Origin: Synergistaceae bacterium
GTDB taxonomy: Bacteria > Synergistota > Synergistia > Synergistales > Aminobacteriaceae
Assembly (NCBI GenBank): GCA_031273365.1
Contig: JAISSA010000292.1
Span: forward strand, 1-18,121
Direction: 5' to 3'
DNA: 18,121 bases
The position numbers and the translations under genes are program-made. Below are positions 6,512 to 13,770 of this stretch, in pieces. A model generated the notes under the pieces. It made no database searches and was not told the DNA's origin. It saw nothing but the letters and a program-made list of their open reading frames with translations. Each line of letters starts with the position of its first letter. The first letter of the stretch is position 1.

Positions 6512-6571
6512 TACAGGCCGCTTTCGGCCGGAGGAGGTATGGTGAATCCTCCGCGCGTAACGGGGTCGGTT

Positions 6572-7978
6572 CTACCGGTACTGGATTTCGACCGCTATAA
6601 AAAGGAAAACGGCGGACAGCGCGAACAGGATCACGAGGAGCGGCCAGAGGAATTTATACCATTTTGCGAGGGAGACCCTGCCGTAGGACAGGAAAATCAG
6701 GAGCGTCCCGTAGGTGAACCAGGCCATATTGGAAATTCCGTCGCCAAACTGATACGCGAACGTGGCGGTCTGGCGCGTGACGCCAACCAGGTCCGCGAGA
6801 GGGATGATGATGGGCATGAGAGCCATGGCCTTGGCGCTCCCGGAGGCCACGATGCCGTTGAGCAACGTCACGACGGCGACGATGCCCACGGCGGAGCCGA
6901 CGGGGGGCAGCCCCGCGAGGTAGCCGGAAAGCGCGTTGATGATCGGATCGAGCAGGTTCCCTTTGTCCATCATCCATTGAACGCCGCGGGCGACGCCGAC
7001 GACCATCGCGCCCCCCATGGAGCCCTTTGCGCCGGTCAGAAGGGCCGTGACCAGGTCGCCGGGGGCCAGCTGGCCGATAAACCCGGCGAGCACGCCCGCG
7101 ACGAGGAACGCGGCGCTCATGTCGTTGATGTTCCATTTAAACTGCGTCATGCCGTAGACGACCACGCAGAACGTCCCCGCGAGGACCGACAGCGAGAGGA
7201 TATGCCGCGCCTCCAGTTTTTTATCCTTTTCCGCGGCGTAGTCGAGCATCAGGTCCGACACGTCGACGCCGGCGACGAGAGACCGGGAGGGGTCTTTCCT
7301 GACCCTGCAGGCGTAGACGAGCAGATAAGCCAGCGCGACGGCGCAGAAGACGAGATACGCGGCGAAACGCAGACCGAAGCCCGAGAACATCTGAAGTTCG
7401 GCTACCTGATGGGCGATGCCGATGGTGTAGACGTTCGTGGGGCCGACGGCGAAGCCCACCATGCTGCCCAGAATGACGACGCCGACCGCCGTCATCGAGT
7501 CGAAACCCAGAGCCAGCACGATCGGAACCACGAGGGGCACGAAGGGAATCGAGGCCTCGACCCAGCCAAGGAAGCCGCCCAGCACCGCAAAAACGGCGAA
7601 CAGCACGATAAGCACATACGCGCTTCCGCCCCTGCCGGATACGTTGACGAGGCGGGCAACCCCCGCCGGAATCGCGCCCGTCCTGTTGAAAATTTCGACG
7701 GAGCCCCCCACGATCAGCACCAGAAACACGATGCTCGCCGCGCCGATCAGTCCGTTCGGCACGGCCCGGAAAATATCGAACCAGGAAAGGGAACTTCGGG
7801 CCGTCGCGTGGAAGCTGCCGGGGATGACCTGATTCCGCCCGTCGACGACCTGCCGGTCGAACGCGCCGGGCTCCACGAAGAACGTGGCCGCAAAGACGAC
7901 GATGATGACCAGAAACAACATCACGAAGGGATTGAAGTTGAAATTTTTTTTCTTTTGCTCCGCTGTCGCCTGACTCAT
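6572..7978 (-). CDS. YfcC/DcuC-family membrane transporter
   Basis: The 468-residue integral membrane protein has about 12 hydrophobic segments, starting with PFVMLFLVIIVVFAATFF (about residues 17-34). It shows features of the YfcC/C4-dicarboxylate-carrier-like family: VGGSVEIFNRTGAI, FLGWVEASIPFVPLVVPIVLALGFD, VGFAVGPTNVYTIGIAHQVAELQMFSG and GIVASGSAKAMALMPIIIPLADLVG. Members are predicted to take up amino acids, peptides or dicarboxylates; the substrate is unproved. The ATG at 7978 is chosen because GGAGG lies seven bases upstream, while the ATG at 7984 is too close to it. It is the last gene of the five-gene operon, 34 bases after the M20 hydrolase gene, which suggests import of the compound the hydrolase cleaves. 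Confidence 0.88.
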   Translation of the reverse strand: MSQATAEQKKKNFNFNPFVMLFLVIIVVFAATFFVEPGAFDRQVVDGRNQVIPGSFHATARSSLSWFDIFRAVPNGLIGAASIVFLVLIVGGSVEIFNRTGAIPAGVARLVNVSGRGGSAYVLIVLFAVFAVLGGFLGWVEASIPFVPLVVPIVLALGFDSMTAVGVVILGSMVGFAVGPTNVYTIGIAHQVAELQMFSGFGLRFAAYLVFCAVALAYLLVYACRVRKDPSRSLVAGVDVSDLMLDYAAEKDKKLEARHILSLSVLAGTFCVVVYGMTQFKWNINDMSAAFLVAGVLAGFIGQLAPGDLVTALLTGAKGSMGGAMVVGVARGVQWMMDKGNLLDPIINALSGYLAGLPPVGSAVGIVAVVTLLNGIVASGSAKAMALMPIIIPLADLVGVTRQTATFAYQFGDGISNMAWFTYGTLLIFLSYGRVSLAKWYKFLWPLLVILFALSAVFLFIAVEIQYR

Positions 7979-8012
7979 GTTCATTCCTCCATTTTTCGGT
8001 GTGCAGATTTCG

Positions 8013-9209
8013 TCAGCCGCAAAAGCCCCCTGCCAGGGCCAGGTAGCCGACAATTCCTTCCTTCAGCATGTCGAGACGGATGTTGTCTTCGACCGTGTGG
8101 CATTTTCTGATTTCGGCGGGAGAAAATCCGATGACCCGCACCCCTTTTTGCGCGAAGTGCCCGCTGTCCGTCGCGAACGCCCACGGCTTCGTCCGCACGG
8201 GACGACCGTAAGCCTCCTCAAGGGCCGCTTTTGCCCTCCTGACGGCGTCGTCGTCCTCGTCGATCCCGAACGCGGGTTCTCCCATCAGCCCCGAGCCCGT
8301 CATGCCCGTGTAACAGCGAATCGGAATGGTCGCGGGCGCGATTTCCACCGAGACGCCGGGAACGGAGCACTCCTCCGCCAGCCTCCGGAGACGGCCGATC
8401 ACGGATTCGCCGGTCTCGCCCGGTATACTGCGGTAGTCGAGGCTCAGCCGAAGCCAGTTCGGGACGACATTCGTACCCGGTTCCGACGAAAGAATTTTAG
8501 TTGGGGTCAGCAGGGAGCTTCCATACCTGGGGTCCGAGAGCCCCTCGTATTTTTTGATCGCGCTCAGGAAGGGACCCAGAAAATCGAAGGGGTTAAAACC
8601 CTCGGCGGGGATGCTCGCGTGGACGGACCTGCCCGTGATCACGACCTCGATGCCGATACGCCCCCGGCACGCCACGGCGATGTCGTTTTCCGTCGCCTCG
8701 CCCATGACGGCGTAATCCGTAAAAAAGCCGTCCTCAGCCATCGTCATGGCGCCGAAGCCGGAGTCTTCCTCATGAACGACGCCCACGACGCAGATGTCGC
8801 CCCGCGGCAGAAGACCCTCCTGCTTCAGGATGTACGGGGTATAGAGCTGCACGGCGAACGTTCCCTTCGTGTCGCTGGCTCCGCGTCCCCAAATCGCGCC
8901 GTCCGCGACCTCGCCGCCGAAGGGCGGATATTTCCACTTCTCGTGCGGGCCCTCGTCCACAACATCCAGGTGGCAGTTCAGCATGACGGACTTTCCGTTT
9001 CCGCTCTCCGTCCCCTTCATCCGTCCGGCGACGCTGCCCGCGCGGTCGGCTCTCACCTCGTCGTAGCCGAGTTCACGCATTTTTTTCATCACGTACTCCG
9101 CCATGGCCCCCTCTTCGCCGGATGGGCTGGGGATGCGGAGCATTTCACGGACGGTTTCGACGACGGCGTCGAAATATTTTTCAGCGGCGCGTTCATACGT
9201 TTCTTTCAC
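8013..9209 (-). CDS. M20-family metallohydrolase (YgeY/ArgE/DapE-like)
   Basis: The 398-residue cytoplasmic enzyme belongs to the di-zinc M20 amidohydrolase/peptidase family. The expected metal and catalytic residues are visible: His80 (NCHLDVV), bridging Asp113 (GRGASDTKG), general base Glu147 with Glu148 (VVHEEDSG), Glu171 (MGEATE) and His371 (KCHTVEDN). SVHASIP at about 195-201 marks the dimerisation domain. The family cleaves N-acyl or peptide amide bonds. The GTG start has GGAGG nine bases upstream, and that Shine-Dalgarno lies in the last codons of the FNT gene, which stops four bases before. It is fourth in the five-gene operon, directly before the YfcC-type transporter, so an import-then-hydrolyse route is likely. 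Confidence 0.92.
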   Translation of the reverse strand: MKETYERAAEKYFDAVVETVREMLRIPSPSGEEGAMAEYVMKKMRELGYDEVRADRAGSVAGRMKGTESGNGKSVMLNCHLDVVDEGPHEKWKYPPFGGEVADGAIWGRGASDTKGTFAVQLYTPYILKQEGLLPRGDICVVGVVHEEDSGFGAMTMAEDGFFTDYAVMGEATENDIAVACRGRIGIEVVITGRSVHASIPAEGFNPFDFLGPFLSAIKKYEGLSDPRYGSSLLTPTKILSSEPGTNVVPNWLRLSLDYRSIPGETGESVIGRLRRLAEECSVPGVSVEIAPATIPIRCYTGMTGSGLMGEPAFGIDEDDDAVRRAKAALEEAYGRPVRTKPWAFATDSGHFAQKGVRVIGFSPAEIRKCHTVEDNIRLDMLKEGIVGYLALAGGFCG

Positions 9210-9213
9210 AACG

Positions 9214-10008
9214 TTAAACCTCCTTTTCCTCTTTTGTCCCGCGCCCGGCGATCCAGTAGGGCACGCCTACAAGCAGAGCGCCGCCCGCCAGGTTACCCAG
9301 GGTCACGGGGAGAAGGTTGTTCCAAACTCCGGACAACATTCCGCCCGTGGAGATTCCCCCGGGAGTCATGAAGGCCATGGAGAAAATTCCGGCGTTGGCG
9401 ATGCTGTGCTCGTAGCCCGGCGTCACGAATCCGGCGACAACCCATACGATGACGATCAGACGCGCCGCCTCCGAACGGGCTTTTATCATGGCCCAATACC
9501 CCAGGCAGACGAGGGTGTTGCACAGAATTCCCCTGAAAAAAGCCGGAACGAAAAGAAGCTCCGCCTTGTCGATCGAGGCCTTCGCGATCAGTTCCCCGAC
9601 AGGGCCGTCCAGAAGGCCCGTCATGCCGACGGCCCATCCCGCGAAGGCGGCTCCGACCAGGTTGGCGGCGTAACAGAGAAGCAAAAAGAACGCGGCGTCG
9701 AAAAAACCGACGGTCCGGGAGAGGGACCCCACCGTCATCACGAGGACATTGCTCGTGAAAAGCTCGCATCCGGCAAAAATGATCAGGGTGAAGGAAAGGG
9801 AAAAGGCGACCCCGATGCTCAGCCTGTAAAGCTCCCGCGCGCCCGGAGTGAGATAGAAAGCGCTTCCCACGCTGTAGGCGAAGGCCATCCCCAGAGAACA
9901 GAACGCGCCCGCGAGCATGGAGTAGACGAAAAACCTTCCCCTGTATCTGAAGAAAGCCAGCTTCTTCGACGCCGCGCGGAGAACGGCCTCCAAACCCTCT
10001 CGTTCCAC
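9214..10008 (-). CDS. formate/nitrite transporter (FNT) family channel
   Basis: The 264-residue membrane protein shows FNT-family marks: GAFCSLGMAFAY near the N terminus, FAGCELFTSN, CYAANLVGA, FRGILCNTLVCLGYW, FVTPGYEHSIAN (with the central His region of the pore) and LLPVTLGNLAGGALLVG. Six transmembrane segments are expected. FNT proteins are pentameric channels for formate, nitrite, hydrosulfide or similar small anions. The GTG start at 10008 has GGAG eight bases before it, in the short gap after the IclR-family gene. Its place between a regulator and an M20 hydrolase suggests export of a small acid released during catabolism; this is inference. Confidence 0.9.
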   Translation of the reverse strand: MEREGLEAVLRAASKKLAFFRYRGRFFVYSMLAGAFCSLGMAFAYSVGSAFYLTPGARELYRLSIGVAFSLSFTLIIFAGCELFTSNVLVMTVGSLSRTVGFFDAAFFLLLCYAANLVGAAFAGWAVGMTGLLDGPVGELIAKASIDKAELLFVPAFFRGILCNTLVCLGYWAMIKARSEAARLIVIVWVVAGFVTPGYEHSIANAGIFSMAFMTPGGISTGGMLSGVWNNLLPVTLGNLAGGALLVGVPYWIAGRGTKEEKEV

Positions 10009-10032
10009 GTTTACCGCTCCTTTCGATGTCCG

Positions 10033-10821
10033 TTACCGGTGGTACGGCAATTCCTGCTCCAGAATGGAGGAAATTTTCCCGGCCGCGACGAGCAGCTTGA
10101 GAATGACGCTGTCGGGAACGGTTCCGTCACGGCAACAGGAGCTCGATGGACAGGAGACGCTGACGCCTCCCCAGACTTTCCCCGTTCCGATTCGAAGCGG
10201 CGCGCCAACGCACGAGAGCCCGTCATGAGATTCCATCCTGTCGAGAGCGTAGCCCCGCGAGCGCGTCGCCTCCAGATCTCCCCACAATTCATCCGGATCT
10301 TTCAGGGAAAACCTCGTGTATCGCCGAAAAGGGACATCCCTGAAAAGCTCCTGCACTTCATCGAAGGACAGGCAGGACAAAATAGCCTTGCCCAGGGCCG
10401 AGCAGTAGGCCGGCATTTTCTGGCCGACCGGAAGGCGCATGGAAAAGTTGCTTTTTCTCTCGACTGTCTCCAGATAGAGCACGTCCGTGCCGTCCAGGAT
10501 CCCCAGGCTCACGGTCTCCCCCGTTTCCGACGCCAGCGCGTCGAGCAGGGGGCGCGCCCGCTCTCTCATATGAAAATCGGGGCGGACGAGCCACGCCAGC
10601 CTGGAGCTGAAACGGTATTTTCGGCCCGTCACCTGGCGGACGTAACCCATCTCCTTCAGCGTAGAGAGAAGGCGGTGGACGGTACTGGCGTCGAGCCGGG
10701 TCGCCGTGCTGATGTCCGACAGCCGGGCCTCGCCCTGTCGGGCGAGAAACTCCAGAATACTGAAGGTTCGCATCACCGAGGCAACGCTTCGCGAATTCTC
10801 GCTCCTGTCCGTACCATTCAT
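10033..10821 (-). CDS. IclR-family transcriptional regulator
   Basis: The 262-residue protein has an N-terminal winged helix-turn-helix (about residues 13-75: SVMRTFSILEFLARQGEARLSD, then DASTVHRLLSTLKEMGYV) and a C-terminal IclR effector domain (SLGILDGTDVLYLETVE, RLPVGQKMPAYCSALGKAIL, RGYALDRMESHDGLSCVGAPL). The final part has an unusual SCPSSSCC run where the family generally has an ISV(S/A)GP-type motif. The ATG at 10821 is preferred over 10842 because GGAGG lies just before it. It is the second gene of the operon it probably controls. The operon promoter region carries a 15-bp palindrome with the spacing of IclR-family operators. Confidence 0.93.
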   Translation of the reverse strand: MNGTDRSENSRSVASVMRTFSILEFLARQGEARLSDISTATRLDASTVHRLLSTLKEMGYVRQVTGRKYRFSSRLAWLVRPDFHMRERARPLLDALASETGETVSLGILDGTDVLYLETVERKSNFSMRLPVGQKMPAYCSALGKAILSCLSFDEVQELFRDVPFRRYTRFSLKDPDELWGDLEATRSRGYALDRMESHDGLSCVGAPLRIGTGKVWGGVSVSCPSSSCCRDGTVPDSVILKLLVAAGKISSILEQELPYHR

Positions 10822-10864
10822 GCGTTCCTCCGAAAGCCTCAAAAACGCCGGCTTCGCGGGTCTT

Positions 10865-11806
10865 TTACTGCAACCTGGGCAGGAAAAGGTCTGGAGCGCC
10901 CTGTTGCGAGAGTTTCAGGCCCGGTTCGTTTTCCATCACGTGATGAATGACCCACTCGGCCCACTTTACCTTTTTCTGCATCAGGGCGATGTGTTCCGCG
11001 TCAGATGTGAAGGGGGAATAGGTGGTGCTGGAGCTGACGGCCGGTTCGAACTTGAAATAGCAGGGAGCGTAGATTTTCGCCGCCTCGGGGGCGTCGTAGA
11101 TGCGGTTTTCGCCGCCGTAGGAGTTGAAGGTCCAGATGTAGAAGTCGATGGGGATCGACGTGACCCTGCGGATAGCCGCCATCTGGGGGAAAGTGAGGTC
11201 TGAGACCGGGTTGAAGGAATTCGCGCCAAGCTGTTCGGCGAGCATCGCGCCCGCGGGCGACGACACGCCGGCCCATACGGAAAGCTTGATTGTGACGTCC
11301 CTGGGGAAGTTGCCCTGTTCCTGCATCTTTTTGACGAGAGCCAGAACGCCCCGATCGACCAGCATGAAGCCGCGCATCCCCAGCTCGTACATCCTGAACA
11401 TGTCGGCGATGACCTTGCGAATCTCGTCGCTGCCCCTCAGGTTCATTCCGCAGCGCGCGCCCTCCGGGGAAAGGAACTGCCGCCCGATGTCCCAGGCCGC
11501 CCTCGGTCCGGGAATGGCGATGACCTCCATTTTATCCTCGGCGGCCATCTGCGCGAAGTCCTTCAGCTCGGCGTCGTCGAACAGCGTTCCCCCCTGACAG
11601 AAGGAAACCAGCCGGTGAATGGGGATGTCCCGCCTGTGCCGCTCCGCGATCAGAGCCTCCAGTACCCTCGGTCCCTCCACGCCGGAAAACTCGATCCGAT
11701 AATGGCAGCCGTCGGAGAATGTCCTGCCGCTCGCGGAGCGGTCGTACAAGTCGCGGCCCGGAACCCCGGCCTGTTCCATAAATTCCGAAACCTTGTCCAG
11801 CTTCAT
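10865..11806 (-). CDS. TIM-barrel protein resembling U32-family peptidases
   Basis: The 313-residue cytoplasmic protein reads as a (beta/alpha) barrel: regular strand-helix units such as HRLVSFCQGGTLFDDAELKDF, EVIAIPGPRAAWDIG, MRGFMLVDRGVLALV, TIKLSVWAGVSSPAG, LGANSFNPVSDLTFPQMAAI and IPIDFYIWTFNSYGG. The C-terminal strand CYFKFEPAV resembles the ending of U32 proteases. U32 members are collagenase-like peptidases or tRNA-modification/ubiquinone factors, and I cannot tell which this resembles functionally. It lacks a signal peptide. GAAGG lies seven bases before the ATG. It is the first gene of the five-gene operon, 43 bases before the IclR-family gene. The family call is by eye; another TIM-barrel aldolase- or lyase-type family is possible. 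Confidence 0.55.
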   Translation of the reverse strand: MKLDKVSEFMEQAGVPGRDLYDRSASGRTFSDGCHYRIEFSGVEGPRVLEALIAERHRRDIPIHRLVSFCQGGTLFDDAELKDFAQMAAEDKMEVIAIPGPRAAWDIGRQFLSPEGARCGMNLRGSDEIRKVIADMFRMYELGMRGFMLVDRGVLALVKKMQEQGNFPRDVTIKLSVWAGVSSPAGAMLAEQLGANSFNPVSDLTFPQMAAIRRVTSIPIDFYIWTFNSYGGENRIYDAPEAAKIYAPCYFKFEPAVSSSTTYSPFTSDAEHIALMQKKVKWAEWVIHHVMENEPGLKLSQQGAPDLFLPRLQ

Positions 11807-11822
11807 AAAAACACCTTCCTTC

Positions 11823-11858
11823 GTAAAATTTTTACATCGTATACGTGCTTTTACGTAT
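11823..11858. promoter_or_regulatory. two candidate operators in the five-gene operon leader
   Basis: ATACGT-N6-ACGTAT (11841-11858) is a perfect inverted repeat placed at about +3 to +20 of the predicted transcript. GTAAAA-T-TTTTAC (11823-11835) is a second perfect palindrome, just upstream of the ribosome binding site of the U32-like gene. Either could bind the operon's IclR-family protein or another regulator. Confidence 0.45.
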
Positions 11859-11867
11859 TTTAGTCAG

Positions 11868-11896
11868 ATGGTAAGCAGGGCATTCGGGACTGTCAA
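11868..11896 (-). promoter_or_regulatory. promoter of the five-gene operon
   Basis: The minus strand reads a perfect TTGACA (11891-11896), a 17-base spacer and TACCAT (11868-11873). The predicted start site is near 11861, about 55 bases before the first start codon. Confidence 0.6.
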
Positions 11897-11904
11897 TCAT
11901 CCTT

Positions 11905-11919
11905 TTTCGCACTGCGAAA
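11905..11919. promoter_or_regulatory. 15-bp palindrome, probable IclR-type operator
   Basis: TTTCGCA-C-TGCGAAA is a perfect 7-1-7 palindrome eight bases upstream of the -35 box. IclR-family operators such as TGGAAAT-N-ATTTCCA share this 7-1-7 geometry, and an IclR-family gene is in the operon. Confidence 0.5.
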
Positions 11920-11965
11920 TTTACCCGTATAAAACCAGTTTCAGGAACTTAAGCCAAAAATTTAA

Positions 11966-12057
11966 GCCAAAAACATGGGGCCCTGCCCCATACCCCGCAG
12001 TGGATTCATCCCCTGACCCCGTTAATTTTTTCCGCTTCATCTCTTTCATCTCCTTCA
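11966..12057 (-). repeat. family-2 repeat, copy B, starting at the methyltransferase stop
   Basis: Read on the minus strand it opens at the stop codon with TGAAGGAGATGAAAGAG, continues GAAAAAATTAACGGGGTC and AGGGGATGAATCC, and ends in a terminator hairpin. The ATTAACGGGGTCAGGGGA block is shared with copy A (4826-4910), and in both copies the element starts exactly at the stop codon of the upstream gene. Confidence 0.7.
11969..11991 (-). terminator. rho-independent terminator of the methyltransferase gene
   Basis: On the minus strand ATGGGGC (11985-11991), loop AGG and GCCCCAT (11975-11981) form a perfect stem followed by GTTTTT. It lies inside family-2 repeat copy B, so the repeat supplies the terminator. 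Confidence 0.7.
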
Positions 12058-13554
12058 GGTACGGATTACTTCCTCTAAAATCCGGTCGCAGTATGCCGTT
12101 GAGTAATTTTTACGTTCTATCAGCCTGCGCCCCATGCGTTCCAGGTCTTTGCGGGCCGGCATGGGGATCGTGTTCATTTCTGTGGCGTTTACCTGCGTCG
12201 AGCCGTTGAGGATTCGGTAGTACCTGTCATAGAGCGACGAATTGAGGACGATATAAAGTCCGCAAACGAGTTCTTCGCTCATTTCCGAATTGTCGACGGC
12301 GTCAATGAAGTTGATCTTGTTTTGAGTGCTTATCTTCTGGTATTCAGGGTATTGGCTTGCAAAATAAACCGCGCACTGCAGGCGTTTGCGTTCTTCCTTG
12401 GCCGTGAACCGCCGGACAAAGAGATAGTTGCGATTGAGCTGCACCATGCCGGACAGTTCGTCGGACATGTACTCATTCTCTCTTCCAGTCGGGAAAACCA
12501 CACGCCCGCCTTTTAAGTGCTGAGAGCGAAACAACGGAACAACGTGATCGCCGGGAGTATTGCGCAACAGGCTCCGGTGTCTGAAATCAACTGTCAGGCC
12601 TGTTTTCATCTTCAGCCCGATGGAGGGCATGGGGGCTTCAAAAGAATTTACCCTTCGCAATACGTCAATGTCCTCCGAAGAGGTAACCAGATAGACATAA
12701 CGCTCCGGGCCGGACACGACAAGGTCATAGGCAACGGACAGCTCCGTCATGTCATTAAAACTGCTGGAATCCGCAGATGAGGTGACCCTTATCGTCGCTG
12801 GCGCCCTGCGTGTCTTTCGCAATTTTATAATCATCGTTTCCTGCAGCACGTGTTCTTTGTCGAAGACCCTGCTGCGGCTCGCGAAGACGTGAATGTCCGT
12901 CAGCCTGCCGTGCTCCAGGAGGTAGCTGCGAAAACGGGCAAAATACGCTCCCGAAGTCCACGAACGCGGGATGATATAGACCAGCTCCCCGCCGTCGCGC
13001 AGGTTGAACAGGCTCATAGCCGTAAAGAGGAAGTAAATGTTCGGCGCGCCATAACAGACTTTCATAAGCGATATGGCCTCCGGCGCTTCTTTCGCAAGTT
13101 TGAAGTATGGCGGGTTCCCGATCACCAAATCGAATTTCGACGGATTTGCCGCGGCCACAACGGCTCCGGAAAAATCATCGGCCTGCGACAATAAGTAATT
13201 TTCTTTGACAATCGCTGAGGTCAGCCTTATTCCTGACGTTCGCTTCATATATTCGATATTTGCCTCAAGCAGGGGGATGACGTCCGGGTTTGTTTCATAG
13301 CAGGTGAGTTTGATTTCCTTTACGCGGTCGGAACGATGCTCGATTGTTTCGACCAGAGCTGCCGCAAGAATGCCGGAACCCGCTCCAGGGTCGAGCACTT
13401 CGAGGACATCCTTCTGAGGCGCGTCGAACAGCCTGGCCATGAAGCGAGCGGTTGCCGCAGACGTAAAAAACTGACCGAACGCCTTCCGCTCCGCTTTCGA
13501 TTTTGCAGAAATGAATTTGTCGGTTTGGTCGGCGACGTAGTCTAACATCATTCG
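12055..13554 (-). CDS. N6-adenine DNA methyltransferase (type II gamma/Eco57I-HincII-like), apparently orphan
   Basis: The 499-residue enzyme has the amino-methyltransferase motifs in gamma-class order. FGQFFTSAATARFMARLF (25-42) is motif X, LDPGAGSG (53-60) is motif I for SAM binding, YETNPD is at about 85-90, and the catalytic NPPY is at 146-149 (FDLVIGNPPY). The C-terminal half ends in NSSLYDRYYRILNGSTQVNA, typical of the target-recognition end of these type II enzymes. It should methylate adenine at a specific DNA site. No restriction endonuclease gene is adjacent on either side, so it may be a solitary methyltransferase or the survivor of a lost restriction pair. The ATGs at 13554/13551 have no Shine-Dalgarno; a GC-rich repeat ends seven bases upstream, and the frame stays open back to a TTG at 13770. 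Confidence 0.85.
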   Translation of the reverse strand, partial: RMMLDYVADQTDKFISAKSKAERKAFGQFFTSAATARFMARLFDAPQKDVLEVLDPGAGSGILAAALVETIEHRSDRVKEIKLTCYETNPDVIPLLEANIEYMKRTSGIRLTSAIVKENYLLSQADDFSGAVVAAANPSKFDLVIGNPPYFKLAKEAPEAISLMKVCYGAPNIYFLFTAMSLFNLRDGGELVYIIPRSWTSGAYFARFRSYLLEHGRLTDIHVFASRSRVFDKEHVLQETMIIKLRKTRRAPATIRVTSSADSSSFNDMTELSVAYDLVVSGPERYVYLVTSSEDIDVLRRVNSFEAPMPSIGLKMKTGLTVDFRHRSLLRNTPGDHVVPLFRSQHLKGGRVVFPTGRENEYMSDELSGMVQLNRNYLFVRRFTAKEERKRLQCAVYFASQYPEYQKISTQNKINFIDAVDNSEMSEELVCGLYIVLNSSLYDRYYRILNGSTQVNATEMNTIPMPARKDLERMGRRLIERKNYSTAYCDRILEEVIRT

Positions 13555-13560
13555 TAGACG

Positions 13561-13693
13561 TTCAGGCCCAGGGGGGCAGAGGGGAACGCGTCCCCGCGCC
13601 CGTCCGCCCCCGGGGCTCAAAGTCTGCTCCTTCCTCGGCTTTCCGAATGGGAAGGGTGCCGGCCCCCCTGGAGCCCCCGAAATATTTCGCCAG
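13561..13693 (-). repeat. family-1 GC-rich repeat, copy E, directly before the methyltransferase start
   Basis: Read on the minus strand it opens GAAATATTTCGGGGGCTCCA, continues GGGGGGCC, contains ACCCTTCCCATT and GAGGAAGG, then GGGGACGCGTTCCCC and ends TGCCCCCCTGGGCCTGAACG. The opening matches the copies at 1546 and 14086, while the middle and end match the copy at 6448. It is the longest copy and bridges the variants. Confidence 0.7.
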
Positions 13694-13735
13694 ATTTTGC
13701 CTGGGTGGGCGACTCGGGTTTTGAACGCCTGCCAT
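13562..13735 (-). CDS. 57-codon leader ORF upstream of the methyltransferase, mostly repeat-encoded
   Basis: An ATG at 13735 has the strongest ribosome binding site in this region (GGTGGAGGAATT directly before it). The frame begins MAGVQNPSRPPRQNLAKYF, then runs through family-1 repeat copy E, and stops with TGA at 13562-13564. The stop lies seven bases before the methyltransferase ATG. The methyltransferase itself lacks a Shine-Dalgarno, so ribosomes ending here could restart on it. I do not recognise the peptide. Alternatives are that it is the 5' end of a gene cut by the repeat, or that the true methyltransferase start lies further upstream in its own frame. Confidence 0.4.
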   Translation of the reverse strand: MAGVQNPSRPPRQNLAKYFGGSRGAGTLPIRKAEEGADFEPRGRTGAGTRSPLPPWA

Positions 13736-13770
13736 AATTCCTCCACCTCCCCGACCAGCCGCCGACACAA

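Noticed and set aside
7979..8053. Upstream extension of the YfcC transporter by 25 codons
   Set aside because: It overlaps the M20 gene, and the only good Shine-Dalgarno is seven bases before the ATG at 7978.
6539..8110. 523-codon forward ORF opposite the YfcC transporter
   Set aside because: It is charged, low-complexity and Asp/His/Arg-rich, with no family resemblance. It mirrors a GC-rich membrane-protein gene with clear motifs and a good Shine-Dalgarno on the other strand.
9103..10950. 615-codon forward ORF opposite the FNT and IclR genes
   Set aside because: It spans two well-supported genes on the minus strand and has no ribosome binding site or recognisable domain. It is a codon-bias shadow.
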